From an uncultured Bacteroidia bacterium (GTDB lineage Bacteria; Bacteroidota; Bacteroidia; Bacteroidales; Prolixibacteraceae), in assembly GCA_903902325.1 (NCBI GenBank), contig CAIUUO010000150.1:1-64000 (forward strand): a stretch of DNA of 64,000 bases, written 5' to 3'. Below the pieces are notes generated by a model. That model ran no database searches. It worked only from the letters and a program-made list of their open reading frames with translations, and had not been told where the DNA came from. This document shows positions 23,507 through 32,893 of this stretch, piece after piece. The number at the start of each line of letters is the position of its first letter. The stretch's first letter is position 1. The position numbers and the translations under genes are program-made.

Positions 23507-25927
23507 ATGCTCTTACCTAAAAAATGGATTTCCATTTGTTGCATCTTATTTGCCGGCATTTTTAATGCCTGGTCCCAAAAACCGGTACAAGCCGTTATTA
23601 CTGGCTTCATTTACGAAAAATCTTCTGATAAACCCCTCGAATTCGCTCAGATAATTCTTCAGAAAGCGAAGGATTCAACTTTCGTTCAGGGTGCCGTTAC
23701 AGATAACAAGGGAAAATTCTCCTTCGAAAAAGTCCCGTTCGGAGAATACAGGATCACCTACAGTTTTATCGGATTCGAGAAAACAGGCACTTCCGTATTG
23801 AAAGTCAGCGCCGGTGCCAATAGACTGATTCTTGGAAAATTATATATCGCAGAAACAGTAAGGGCATTGAATGAAGTGGAGGTTACGGGCCGAAAATCCA
23901 CCTTCGTCAATTCCATCGATCGCAAGACATTCAACGTTGGAGAGGACCTGATGAGTAAAACTGGTTCGCTGAGCGATCTTTTACAGAATGTGCCTTCCGT
24001 TCAGGTGGATATTGACGGGAATGTAAGCCTCCGCGGATCAGACAATGTTACCATTCTGATTGACGGGAAACCTTCATCTATGATGAATTTGAACAGGGCT
24101 GCGATCCTGCAGCAGATACCTGCCAACTCCATCGAAAAGATTGAGGTGATTACCAACCCGTCGGCGAAATACAAGCCGGACGGCACTTCCGGTATCATCA
24201 ACATCGTGTTGAAGAAAAACAAAAGCCTGGGCACAAATGGAAATGCAAGTGCCAATGTGGGCAATGACAACCGTTACAACGGGAATTTTGCGATGAATTA
24301 CAATCCGGGAAAATTCAATGTTTTTGGAAATCTTGGATTCCGTCAGGATGACAGGAACCGTATCAACAACATCTCGACACAAACCTATTCAAATGGAAAG
24401 GAAACTTCATCTATTTACAACCATTCGGATAGTCATGGAAGGCCAATCAGTTTTATCGCCGGACTTGGTGCCGATTTCAAGATTGATGCACGAAACAGGT
24501 TCGGGGTTTCTGCCAATTACAATTACCGTTACCAGGAGCAGAGTGACCAGTCGGTTTATCATGTCGACAGCAACTCGGTGCGACAGGAAGACTACAACCG
24601 GAACCGGTTCCTCCCTGAAACAGAAACAGATCTGGAAATGGCTTCATTTTATCAGCACAAGTTTGCGAAAGAGGGGCATGAATTAAACGTGAATTATACC
24701 GCATCACACACCACAGAATTTGAAGACAATTATTACACAAATATTTACAGGATCCCTGCTTCAGAAGTATTCTACGACAACATGTTCTACCATCACTGGA
24801 ACAATGTATCCCAACTTCTTGCCGAATATTCCAATCCACTGACAAAAGAGTCCAAACTGGAAGCGGGATATGAAATGGATTACGTTAACAATGACCAGGA
24901 TTTGCATCGCGACACTACAGCCGTCAACAAACAGGTTTTTGCAACTGACATATCACGATCGAATCGATTCATCCGTTCCGAAATGACCAACGTGGTATAT
25001 GTGACCTATGAAAGAGATTACGATAAATTCAGTTACATGCTGGGATTCAGGGGGGAGATTACGGCCAACAGCGCCAATTTGGTCACGAAAAATATGGTGA
25101 TAAACAACCAGTATAGCCGACTATATCCTTCACTTCACACATCCTATAAATTTACGGATAAGCAGGAGATGCAGTTCAATTACAGCCATCGCATCAGGAG
25201 GCCTGAGGACGAGCAACTCAACCCATTTCCAGAATACCAGGATCTTCGCAACATCCGACAGGGAAACCCATATTTGCTCCCTGAGGACATACATTCGTTT
25301 GAATTGGGATATAAGTACAAAAAAGGTGTTACAACCTTCCTTTCCACTGTTTACTGCCGGTTCAATTTCAATGGGATAACCTCCATCACAAAGGCCCATG
25401 GAGATACCCTCATATCAACCCTTGAGAATCTTGCAGAAAGTAAATCCGCCGGACTGGAACTGATTCTTAGCACAAGCTTTGGAAAATTTGCCACGCTTAA
25501 TCTCAGTTCCAACACCTTCTACAACACCATTGATGCCTCGGCTCTTGGTTACAGTTCCAATAAATCGTCCATATCACTTTTGCTCAGCGGAAGTCTGGGA
25601 ATTAACCTGTCAAAAAGTACTGTATGGCAGATCAATTCGATCTACACGGGAGAGCAGTTAACTCCCCAGGGTAAACGACTGCCGTCATTTGTGCTAAATA
25701 CAGGACTGAAACAGGAAGTGCTAAAGAAGAAAGCAGCAATTATCTTAACCGTTTCCGATGTATTTAATTCTCTTACAAATAAATCTGTCATCGACACGCC
25801 CGATCTTCAGCGGCAGGAGGACAGGAAAAGAACAGCACGGATCATCTATTGCGGATTTACCTATAATTTTGGCAGTTCCGGTAAAAAACAGAATGGAGAT
25901 GCCCTGAAATACGACAATAAGATGTAA
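23507..25927 (+). CDS. TonB-dependent receptor-like outer-membrane protein
   Basis: 806 residues. Sec signal MLLPKKWISICCILFAGIFNAWSQ (read as a signal by its hydrophobic core), then a carboxypeptidase-regulatory-like domain (ITGFIYEKSSDKPLEFAQII, GKFSFEKVPFGEYRITYSFI). A plug-like region follows (LSDLLQNVPSVQVDIDGNVS, LRGSDNVTILIDGKPSS, IEKIEVITNPSAKYKPDGTS) and then a long barrel of the OMP_b-brl_3 group (PF14905). This group lacks a SusD partner here, so it is not a SusCD pair. The transported ligand is unknown; the nearby sugar genes suggest a carbohydrate or an iron complex. Confidence 0.87.
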   Translation: MLLPKKWISICCILFAGIFNAWSQKPVQAVITGFIYEKSSDKPLEFAQIILQKAKDSTFVQGAVTDNKGKFSFEKVPFGEYRITYSFIGFEKTGTSVLKVSAGANRLILGKLYIAETVRALNEVEVTGRKSTFVNSIDRKTFNVGEDLMSKTGSLSDLLQNVPSVQVDIDGNVSLRGSDNVTILIDGKPSSMMNLNRAAILQQIPANSIEKIEVITNPSAKYKPDGTSGIINIVLKKNKSLGTNGNASANVGNDNRYNGNFAMNYNPGKFNVFGNLGFRQDDRNRINNISTQTYSNGKETSSIYNHSDSHGRPISFIAGLGADFKIDARNRFGVSANYNYRYQEQSDQSVYHVDSNSVRQEDYNRNRFLPETETDLEMASFYQHKFAKEGHELNVNYTASHTTEFEDNYYTNIYRIPASEVFYDNMFYHHWNNVSQLLAEYSNPLTKESKLEAGYEMDYVNNDQDLHRDTTAVNKQVFATDISRSNRFIRSEMTNVVYVTYERDYDKFSYMLGFRGEITANSANLVTKNMVINNQYSRLYPSLHTSYKFTDKQEMQFNYSHRIRRPEDEQLNPFPEYQDLRNIRQGNPYLLPEDIHSFELGYKYKKGVTTFLSTVYCRFNFNGITSITKAHGDTLISTLENLAESKSAGLELILSTSFGKFATLNLSSNTFYNTIDASALGYSSNKSSISLLLSGSLGINLSKSTVWQINSIYTGEQLTPQGKRLPSFVLNTGLKQEVLKKKAAIILTVSDVFNSLTNKSVIDTPDLQRQEDRKRTARIIYCGFTYNFGSSGKKQNGDALKYDNKM

Positions 25928-25984
25928 ATCATAAGACATGAGATATAAGATAGGAGACTTGAGAAATGAGATAAGGCTTGGATA

Positions 25985-26042
25985 ATGATAAAATCGTACG
26001 TACTTTAGTCACTTTAGCTCACTTTAGTCATTTTAGTCACTA
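25985..26042. repeat. Nonamer array TTTAGTCAC
   Basis: Tandem degenerate nonamers (ACTTTAGTC, ACTTTAGCTC, ACTTTAGTC, ATTTTAGTC, ACTATT) immediately upstream of the PmoA-like gene, whose ATG is at 26046. Confidence 0.65.
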
Positions 26043-26045
26043 TTT

Positions 26046-26939
26046 ATGAAAAAGTTAAAATTTCTGTTTGCGTTTCTCCTCTTGGCAGGCAGCGTTTTCC
26101 AAATTCAGGCTGCCAAAATTAATGCCGTAAAGGTCGGATCAAAAATCAATGTGACCATTGATGGAAAGTATTTTACGAGCTATATTTTTTCCTCAGACGA
26201 GAAATATCCTTTTTTCTATCCGGTCAACGGACCAATGTCAGGTGGATCCGTCACCTCCATGCGAAATGGGGAATACCCGCACCACAGTTCACTTTTCTTT
26301 GGCTGTGACCAGGTAAACGGAGGAAATTACTGGCAGGAAGGGTTGGAACGCGGTCGCATCATCTCTGTGAATGCTGAAATATTGAAAGAAGGCGGAGATA
26401 GCGTTGTTATTTCGGATGAATGTATCTGGAGCAGACCGGGTGCGGTTTCACCCGTCAAGGACAAAAGAATTTTCACGATTACGGCTCCTTCTGCAACGAT
26501 GCGGCAGATTGATGCTGAACTGACCCTCGATATGCTGATGGATGTACACATCAAAAAGACCAATCACTCCCTTTTCAGCGTGCGCATGGCTGCTGACCTT
26601 TCGGTTAAAAACGGAGGTACGATGGTAAATGCCGCAGGAGATAGCGGTGAAAAGGATACTTTCGGCAAGAGTTCCCCCTGGATGGATTATTGCGGTAAAA
26701 GAGGGGATTTTATTGAGGGGATTGCCATTCTGCAACATCCTTCCAATCCCTGGTATCCATCGCCATGGTTCACGAGGGACTATGGCTTCTTTTCACCGAC
26801 GCCCATGTACTGGCCTTCCGGTGACAAAGAGACCTTTGTCAAAAAAGGAGAAAGTCTGCTTTTGCGCTACAGGGTTTTGGTGCATGGAGGTACCACTGCA
26901 GAAGCGAAAATAGCTGAGCAATTTGAACAATATAAATAG
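26046..26939 (+). CDS. Stand-alone PmoA-like (DUF6807) exported protein
   Basis: 297 residues. Signal peptide KFLFAFLLLAGSVFQIQA, then a domain of the PmoA/DUF6807 family: FFYPVNGPMSGGSVTSMRNG, YPHHSSLFFGCDQVNGGNYW, and a C-terminal WFTRDYGFFSPTPMYWPSG. The same domain is fused behind ThuA at 15-16.7 kb. The family label refers to a neighbour of methane-oxidation genes in some genomes; no reaction is proven, and there is no methane oxidation here. Its stop is five bases before the ATG of the downstream hydrolase (26945), so the two are probably one operon. Confidence 0.85.
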   Translation: MKKLKFLFAFLLLAGSVFQIQAAKINAVKVGSKINVTIDGKYFTSYIFSSDEKYPFFYPVNGPMSGGSVTSMRNGEYPHHSSLFFGCDQVNGGNYWQEGLERGRIISVNAEILKEGGDSVVISDECIWSRPGAVSPVKDKRIFTITAPSATMRQIDAELTLDMLMDVHIKKTNHSLFSVRMAADLSVKNGGTMVNAAGDSGEKDTFGKSSPWMDYCGKRGDFIEGIAILQHPSNPWYPSPWFTRDYGFFSPTPMYWPSGDKETFVKKGESLLLRYRVLVHGGTTAEAKIAEQFEQYK

Positions 26940-26944
26940 AGGTG

Positions 26945-28384
26945 ATGAGAAAATGGATATTCCTTTCTGTGATCATTTTTCTGAATGTCAGAGTAGGTGT
27001 TTCTCAGAATAAACCGGGTGTTAAGGACAAAAGCCTGCAAAAATACATTAATGTTGAGGCCAAACGCCGGACGAGCGCAAACGGCAGAATGAGTTATGGC
27101 GCATACGAGCCCTTCAAGACCCGCACTGTAGAACTCTTAGATGGGTTCCACCCACCCCGCAAAATGCCTGAATTGAGTAAATATGGAGGCTGGAAGGACC
27201 ATCGCGCCAAGGCTACAGGTTTTTTTCATGTTGAAAAGGTAGGTGACAGGTGGTGGGGAGTTGATCCTGAAGGGTATCTCTATTTCAACATGGCCGTAAA
27301 CAGTATTAGTCAGGGCAAATCTCCACGAAATGAAAAAGCAGTTCTCGATAAATTTGGCAATTCACAGAACTGGATGAAGCAAACCATTGACATGCTTGAA
27401 CAAAATGGTTTCAACTGTGCTGGTTCATGGTCAGATTATGAGGCTATTATCGAAGCCAACAAAACGGCAGCACGTCCGTTGGCCTATACCATCAACTGGA
27501 ATTTCATGAGTGGCTACGGCAGGGAGCGAGGCGGCACTTTCCAGCAGCCGGGTCATACAGGCTATCCGAACGATGCAATATTCGTATTCGATCATGGTTT
27601 TGAGGCTTTTTGTGACAGGCATGCAAAACAAATCGCTGCCTACAAGGACGATAAGAATCTCTTCGGCTATTTTTCTGACAACGAAATGCCTTTTAAATTC
27701 AAATCACTTGATAATTTTCTGGGCCTGCCGGATAAGGAGGCAGGCAGACAGGCTGCAGAGAGATGGTTGCAGGAACAGGGCATTACAAGGGAACAAATTA
27801 CGGATCAGCACAGGGAAGCATTTATGGCCTTTGTCGGCGAAAAATATTTTTCCATCGTCTCCGCTGCGATAAAGAAATACGATCCAAACCACATGTACAT
27901 TGGTGCCCGCTTTTATGGGGATGAAAAACACCACGAAAAATTCATGAAGGCCGCAGGAAAGTATCTGGATGCGGTAACCAATAACTACTACAATTACTGG
28001 ACACCTGATTCCACACATCTGGCAGATTGGACCGCATGGACCGGCAAGCCTTTTATTGTTACAGAATATTACACCAAGGGAGAAGATTCCGGCATGCCAA
28101 ACCAAAGTGGCGCCGGCTGGATCGTTCGCACTCAGAAAGACCGCGGGTTGTTCTATCAGAATTACAACCTTGCACTGATTGAATCAAAAAACTGTGTGGG
28201 TTGGCATTATTTCAAGTACCAGGACAATGATCCGGAAGCAAAAGGCGTAGATCCGTCCAATACGGATGCCAACAAGGGAATCGTGAATAACTATTACGAG
28301 GTATGGCAGCCAATGATGGACAAGATGAAGGAATTGAATACGCAGATTTACTCCATCATCAGCTATTTTGACAAGAAAAAATAA
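26945..28384 (+). CDS. Exported glycoside hydrolase, agarase (GH50)-like
   Basis: 479 residues from ATG 26945 (an in-frame GTG one codon earlier is possible). Signal peptide IFLSVIIFLNVRVGVSQ. The catalytic region is a TIM barrel of clan GH-A kind: FHVEKVGDRWWGVDPEGYLY, FSDNEMPFKFKSLDNF with the N-E pair typical of the acid/base, and FIVTEYYTKGEDSGMP with a Glu suited to be the nucleophile. This layout resembles GH50 beta-agarases and related uncharacterised enzymes in Bacteroidota. The substrate is not proven. It is co-directional with the PmoA-like gene. Confidence 0.72.
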   Translation: MRKWIFLSVIIFLNVRVGVSQNKPGVKDKSLQKYINVEAKRRTSANGRMSYGAYEPFKTRTVELLDGFHPPRKMPELSKYGGWKDHRAKATGFFHVEKVGDRWWGVDPEGYLYFNMAVNSISQGKSPRNEKAVLDKFGNSQNWMKQTIDMLEQNGFNCAGSWSDYEAIIEANKTAARPLAYTINWNFMSGYGRERGGTFQQPGHTGYPNDAIFVFDHGFEAFCDRHAKQIAAYKDDKNLFGYFSDNEMPFKFKSLDNFLGLPDKEAGRQAAERWLQEQGITREQITDQHREAFMAFVGEKYFSIVSAAIKKYDPNHMYIGARFYGDEKHHEKFMKAAGKYLDAVTNNYYNYWTPDSTHLADWTAWTGKPFIVTEYYTKGEDSGMPNQSGAGWIVRTQKDRGLFYQNYNLALIESKNCVGWHYFKYQDNDPEAKGVDPSNTDANKGIVNNYYEVWQPMMDKMKELNTQIYSIISYFDKKK

Positions 28385-28392
28385 ATCCTCAT

Positions 28393-28476
28393 TTAACCAC
28401 AAAGGGCACAAAGTTAACCACGAAGGACACAAAGAGATCAGATTTCCTGATTACTTTGTGTCCTTCGTGGTTAAAC
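28393..28476. repeat. CACAAAGG-type inverted repeat pair (copy 4)
   Basis: Left arm 28393-28436 (TTAACCACAAAGGGCACAAA, then AACCACGAAGGACACAAAG); right arm 28451-28476 (ACTTTGTGTCCTTCGTGGTT). The ACCACGAAGGACACAAAG arms are perfect complements of each other across a short loop. It lies between convergent genes and probably ends transcription from both. Confidence 0.8.
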
Positions 28477-28501
28477 CAAAATTTTTGGAGGTTGCTTTAA
28501 G

Positions 28502-30136
28502 TTATTTCCTCGACTGGTCCCTGACTGCCTTAAATTCTGAATCCTTGTTCCATGCCGGCCATGCTGAGGAATTGGCGAGGTTGGTTCCGACCTGATACAG
28601 TAGTTTGGCATCTTCCACGATCCCGCTCAAATCAGCTGTTTCAGGATGATATTCATCGGATGGTGTATGGTAGGTCTCTTTCCAGTACTTGTCGACAATC
28701 TTCATCGTTTCAACTTTGCCATATTTTACGGCATCCACATACCCTTTGGCATAGATAGCAGGCACTCCCTGTTTGACAAATGGAAACTGGTCGGAACGGA
28801 AAAACATTCCGTTCTCCGGATTTGGATCAGGGGCGAGGTAGCGACCTTGTTTGACGGCTTCCCGGTTCACCCATTCATCAAGTTCTGACTGACCTGAACC
28901 TGTAATCATCACATCTTTGAATTTTCCCAGGAACAGCATGACATCGGTATTGATGCAGGCAACAGTTTTATTCATCGGGAAAAATGGATGTTCTGCATAG
29001 TATCCTGAACCCAGTAAGCCTGATTCCTCGCAGGTAACCGAGATAAATAGAACAGAACGCTCCACTGGTTGTGCAGTTTTGAAGGCTCTTGCTATTTCCA
29101 GCATCCAGGCTACCGCGCTTGCATTGTCTGTCGCACCGTTGTAAATACTATCGCCATTCACTTTAGTACCGATACCCAGGTGGTCCCAATGTGCAGTAAA
29201 GACGATGGCTTCATCCGGGCGCTTGCTGCCGCGGATCAGACCGCAAACATTCTTCGAAGTTTTCGTTTCGAAATGGTTGAACATTTTGCCTGAAACTTTT
29301 ACAGGCAGTATTTGCGGTTTAAAATCCTTTTGGAGGGCCATCTGTTTGGCCTGTTCGAAACTCATTCCGCAGGCCGAAAAGAGTTGCTCTGCTGAAGATT
29401 TGGAAATCCACCCCTCGAATGCACACCGGTCCTTGTTTCCATTCTCCGGGTTAAGGTACAACTTCGTAGTTTCTCCGTTGTTACGCACTACCTGCCAGGG
29501 ATATCCCGCCTGACCGGTTTCATGAACAATCAGGCATCCTTTGGCGCCGCGGCGTGCCGCTTCCTCAAATTTATAGGTCCACCTTCCGTAGTAGGTCATG
29601 GTATTTCCTTTGAAATAGGTGTCATTGGTTCCGTACCCGGGATCGTTGACAAAAACAAGGATGGTCTTTCCTGTCAGATCCATCCCCTGAAAATCATCAC
29701 GGTTGTATTCGGGCGCTGTGATGCCGAAACCGGCAAATATGAGTTGCGACTGATTGAGGGAAAGCTCCTCTTCCATTCTTCTTGAAAAGGCCACGTATTC
29801 TGTCAGTTTTGATAGTTTAAGCGTTCCTTTCGGTGTCTCAAAATCGAGTGAGTTGGCTAATTTTGAACTAACTGAAAGCAACGGAACTTCCTGAAAATAG
29901 CTTCCGTTGTTGGCAGGCTCCAGACCAATTTCCTTCATTTGGGATGAGATGTAGTCTGTGGTGAGTTTTTCTGCGCCTGTCGTTGGCATACGGCCTGTAA
30001 ACTTATCGGATGACAAGATGGAAATGTGTTTCCCGATATTTTTGTAAAGGATGGCATCTTCCCCTGAATTCTTCAACAGGTAAGAACAGGATATGCTCAG
30101 AATGGTCAATAAGCACAAGATGACATTTTTCATCAT
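28502..30136 (-). CDS. M28-family metallopeptidase (lipoprotein)
   Basis: 544 residues. Start MMKNVILCLLTILSISC gives a lipobox at ISC, so it is probably an envelope lipoprotein. A PA domain is inserted in the middle (GMDLTGKTILVFVNDPGYG, RRGAKGCLIVHE). The M28 zinc site is visible: VFTAHWDHLGIG with His, GATDNASAVAWMLEIA with the bridging Asp, ISVTCEESGLLGS with the catalytic Glu-Glu pair, CINTDVM with an Asp ligand, and YHTPSDEYHPETAD with the final His. Members are aminopeptidases or glutaminyl cyclases. It lies 33 bases downstream of the efflux adaptor on the same strand, so it may be co-transcribed with the efflux genes. Confidence 0.9.
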   Translation of the reverse strand: MMKNVILCLLTILSISCSYLLKNSGEDAILYKNIGKHISILSSDKFTGRMPTTGAEKLTTDYISSQMKEIGLEPANNGSYFQEVPLLSVSSKLANSLDFETPKGTLKLSKLTEYVAFSRRMEEELSLNQSQLIFAGFGITAPEYNRDDFQGMDLTGKTILVFVNDPGYGTNDTYFKGNTMTYYGRWTYKFEEAARRGAKGCLIVHETGQAGYPWQVVRNNGETTKLYLNPENGNKDRCAFEGWISKSSAEQLFSACGMSFEQAKQMALQKDFKPQILPVKVSGKMFNHFETKTSKNVCGLIRGSKRPDEAIVFTAHWDHLGIGTKVNGDSIYNGATDNASAVAWMLEIARAFKTAQPVERSVLFISVTCEESGLLGSGYYAEHPFFPMNKTVACINTDVMLFLGKFKDVMITGSGQSELDEWVNREAVKQGRYLAPDPNPENGMFFRSDQFPFVKQGVPAIYAKGYVDAVKYGKVETMKIVDKYWKETYHTPSDEYHPETADLSGIVEDAKLLYQVGTNLANSSAWPAWNKDSEFKAVRDQSRK

Positions 30137-30169
30137 TATTTATTTTATTGATAATTATGTATTGAAGAA

Positions 30170-31402
30170 TCAGCTTTTGGGTCTGTTTAGCAAAATTCTG
30201 TCACCCTCCTTTAAACCGTTTTTGACTACTGCGAATTTCTCGCTCTGGTTGCCACATTCCACATTCCTGACCGTGATCCCACCAAATTCTTTCAGATAGA
30301 CATATTGTTTTTCTTCATCCGAAAATAGCGCAGTTCGGGGAATGACAAGTACGTTCTGTTCCCGCGAGATGATAATCTCATTGTTGGTCGTCATGGCAGG
30401 TTTGATTTTCTTGTTGTCACTGGCAATGCGGATATTCACCTTAAATACTTTGGACTCGAACCCTGTCATCTCCTGGCCAACATTGGAAATTGCCGATATA
30501 ACCCCGGATTTTTCCTGATTTTTGAGTGCATCTATGATGACCCTTGCGCTGTCTCCAACCTTGATCTTGGAAATGTATATCTCCTCCACGTAGGTTTCGG
30601 AGACTATTACTGACAAATCAGGTAAAGTGGCAATAACAGGATTTTGCATGCTTACCCAGGAGCCGATTGTAAGTTTACGGCTTCCTCCCCTGCCGAAAGT
30701 CCGCCCATAGATGACCATCCCATCCTGAGGGGCCTTTATCGTTGCTTCGTCGTAAGCCAACTGATATTTCTTGTCCTTGGATGTAAAATCTTCAATCTGG
30801 GTTTCCATTCGTTTTATCCTGGTGCTCAAATTTCTCTGCGTCAGCCGATAAGCACGAATCTTCGCATCAAGTTGCCGCAAGGCTCTTTCATAAGCCATTT
30901 GCGCTTTTCGCTGGTAGGCAGGTGATTCATAAACCGACTGCTCCATCTCTATTTTACTATTCTGAAGATCAAATTGAAATTGTTCTATGCCATTGCGCAT
31001 GTCAACAAGATCAACAGTGCTGTCAATCTTTTCATCATTGTAGTTGAATATCAATTTCTTTAGCACCTCCTGGTTGGTTTCCATCAGTTGCTTGATCCTG
31101 CCCTGATCCAGCAAAGCCACATAATCTCCTTTTTTAACGATGGATCCCTCGGGAATCAGATCCTTTATCTGCGTGTCCCAAATCTCCAGTTTCCTGTCTC
31201 CCATCACATCCGGCACGTTGATGAGAATTGCTTTTTCACTCTGAATCTCACCCTTGCAGGTAATGATCGCTTCAAAATTCTCCCTCTTTACTTTATAAAC
31301 ACCCAAAGCAGGCTTAATCCGTAAAAAATAGATCGAAACAGCAAGCAACACCAGAAATCCGGCTGCAATGAATGTAATTTTTTTTGACCTTTTTAGCGTC
31401 AT
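30170..31402 (-). CDS. RND/MacA-type periplasmic adaptor (second copy)
   Basis: 410 residues. A membrane-anchoring N-terminal helix (KITFIAAGFLVLLAVSIYFL) is followed by a lipoyl-like half (VKRENFEAIITCKGEIQSE), a long coiled coil, and a barrel domain (GDSARVIIDALKNQEKSGVI, AMTTNNEIIISREQNVLVIP). It is an efflux adaptor that bridges inner-membrane permease and TolC. A paralogue of the same plan lies at 34300-35649, so the operon has two adaptors. It overlaps the TolC gene by four bases at 31399-31402, and the M28 gene follows. Confidence 0.88.
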   Translation of the reverse strand: MTLKRSKKITFIAAGFLVLLAVSIYFLRIKPALGVYKVKRENFEAIITCKGEIQSEKAILINVPDVMGDRKLEIWDTQIKDLIPEGSIVKKGDYVALLDQGRIKQLMETNQEVLKKLIFNYNDEKIDSTVDLVDMRNGIEQFQFDLQNSKIEMEQSVYESPAYQRKAQMAYERALRQLDAKIRAYRLTQRNLSTRIKRMETQIEDFTSKDKKYQLAYDEATIKAPQDGMVIYGRTFGRGGSRKLTIGSWVSMQNPVIATLPDLSVIVSETYVEEIYISKIKVGDSARVIIDALKNQEKSGVISAISNVGQEMTGFESKVFKVNIRIASDNKKIKPAMTTNNEIIISREQNVLVIPRTALFSDEEKQYVYLKEFGGITVRNVECGNQSEKFAVVKNGLKEGDRILLNRPKS

Positions 31403-32886
31403 TGGTTTAGAATTTTATCAAAATCAGCAACCAAGTCGGTATTCGATTCAAAATCATACAAGGAAAGTTCTCTGATCAGGTAATACGAGTTCCAGTACTT
31501 CTGAAGCGAATTGATATAGGCTCTTTTGGCATTTTCCAGATCGGTTCGGGCCATGTTCAGCTTGGTCACATCCAGTTTGCCAATTTTAAAACGCCGCATG
31601 GTCACATCAAAACCCATCTGTGCAATGGTATCTGCCTTTGCAGAGTTGTTGACCATTTCAGACTGTAAATTAAACTCCAGCACATTCATCATCACAGATT
31701 GCTGGAAATCAATTCTCTGCTGTTTAGCCGTATTGACAACCACTTCCCTGTTTGATTTAGCCATTAAAATCTGCCCTTTTCTTTTGCCCCAGTCGATGAT
31801 CGGAACGGAAAGCCCGACAAGTCCTAAATTCTGAAACCGGTTGGGATTTTGGTAAACTGTCGAAAGTTCGTTGGATTTCTGGTTCAAACCCGCCATTGCA
31901 TTGATATCCACACTCAGGCCATTCTGTGCTTTAACCAGTTTGACATTGCTGTCCTGCTCCAGTATCTGTCTTTGGAGGGCCATAATATCAGGATTGTTTT
32001 CCAACGATTTCTGGATGGCCGCATCTACGTTGATCTGAAGTGCAGAACTAATGGATTTGGGCAATACGCATTCAATTACAGTACTTTTCTCGAGCCCCAA
32101 AAAAACATTCATATCCGAACGAGCCCTTAATAGTCCCTGATTGGCGCGGGTCAGCGCAATTTTTGCATTCATCAGGTTCAACTCGAAATTCAGGAGTTCG
32201 TCCTGCGTCAATGTCCCAACCTGATACCGGCCCTTACCAATCTGGTACAATGTATCGGCGTTGGCAAGGTTTGTAGTGGCAATGTTGATTTCAATCTGAG
32301 CATCTACCAGACTAAAAAATTTAGTGGTTGTTTTGATGGCAATGTCCTCTTTTGACTGGATAAACTTCTTCTTGGCTGTTTCAAATTTCAGCGGTTCAAT
32401 CTTCGATTTCCAGTGCAGGCTATTGTATCCGTTCAATCTTTGAGTGTAACCCAGACTAACCATGTTGGATGAATAGGTGGTCGACATATCGCCAATAAAG
32501 TTCTTCACCATTCCAAGGTCTGTGCTCGCAGAGATACTTCCGCCAGTAAGACCTACGTTTTGGGTCATCCTAAGTGATGCGTTGGAGGAGATAGCCTGTT
32601 GCTGTGTATATTGCCAACTCTGGTCCTGCGGAACATAGTCCGCCCTGATCGAATTGTTGTACTGAAAAGGATTGGCTCCTATGGCTAACTGAGGTAATTT
32701 ATTGGACCTGTAATACATGAATTCCCAGTAACTGGACAAATACATGTTTTCCTGCTTGAATGCATCCAGTGACTGTCTGGAAGCCAGATCAATAGCCTCA
32801 TTGAGTGTCATGTTGATGATCTGTCCTTCAGCCAGGGATGTTTTGCAGATGGCAATTAGAAGTATAAAAATAAAAATACGGATCAT
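31399..32886 (-). CDS. TolC-family outer-membrane channel
   Basis: 495 residues. Signal peptide MIRIFIFILLIAICKTSLAE, then repeated coiled-coil hairpin parts typical of TolC (ITMTLNEAIDLASRQS type opening, here NMTLNEAIDLASRQSLDAF; TLTQDELLNFELNLMNAKIA; and LENNPDIMALQRQILEQDSN). The C-terminal part has KIGKLDVTKLNMARTDLENA. It forms the exit duct of the efflux system with the adaptors on either side. Four-base overlap with the downstream adaptor and seven-base gap to the upstream permease show tight operon structure. Confidence 0.88.
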   Translation of the reverse strand: MIRIFIFILLIAICKTSLAEGQIINMTLNEAIDLASRQSLDAFKQENMYLSSYWEFMYYRSNKLPQLAIGANPFQYNNSIRADYVPQDQSWQYTQQQAISSNASLRMTQNVGLTGGSISASTDLGMVKNFIGDMSTTYSSNMVSLGYTQRLNGYNSLHWKSKIEPLKFETAKKKFIQSKEDIAIKTTTKFFSLVDAQIEINIATTNLANADTLYQIGKGRYQVGTLTQDELLNFELNLMNAKIALTRANQGLLRARSDMNVFLGLEKSTVIECVLPKSISSALQINVDAAIQKSLENNPDIMALQRQILEQDSNVKLVKAQNGLSVDINAMAGLNQKSNELSTVYQNPNRFQNLGLVGLSVPIIDWGKRKGQILMAKSNREVVVNTAKQQRIDFQQSVMMNVLEFNLQSEMVNNSAKADTIAQMGFDVTMRRFKIGKLDVTKLNMARTDLENAKRAYINSLQKYWNSYYLIRELSLYDFESNTDLVADFDKILNQ

Positions 32887-32893
32887 AATTATA

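Noticed and set aside
23325-23654. Plus-strand frame overlapping the start of the TonB-type receptor
   Set aside because: The overlapping frame encodes the receptor with signal peptide and plug; this one has no pattern.
26046-26939. Naming the PmoA-like protein as methane monooxygenase subunit
   Set aside because: The family label is historical; the sequence is soluble with a signal peptide and there are no monooxygenase genes.
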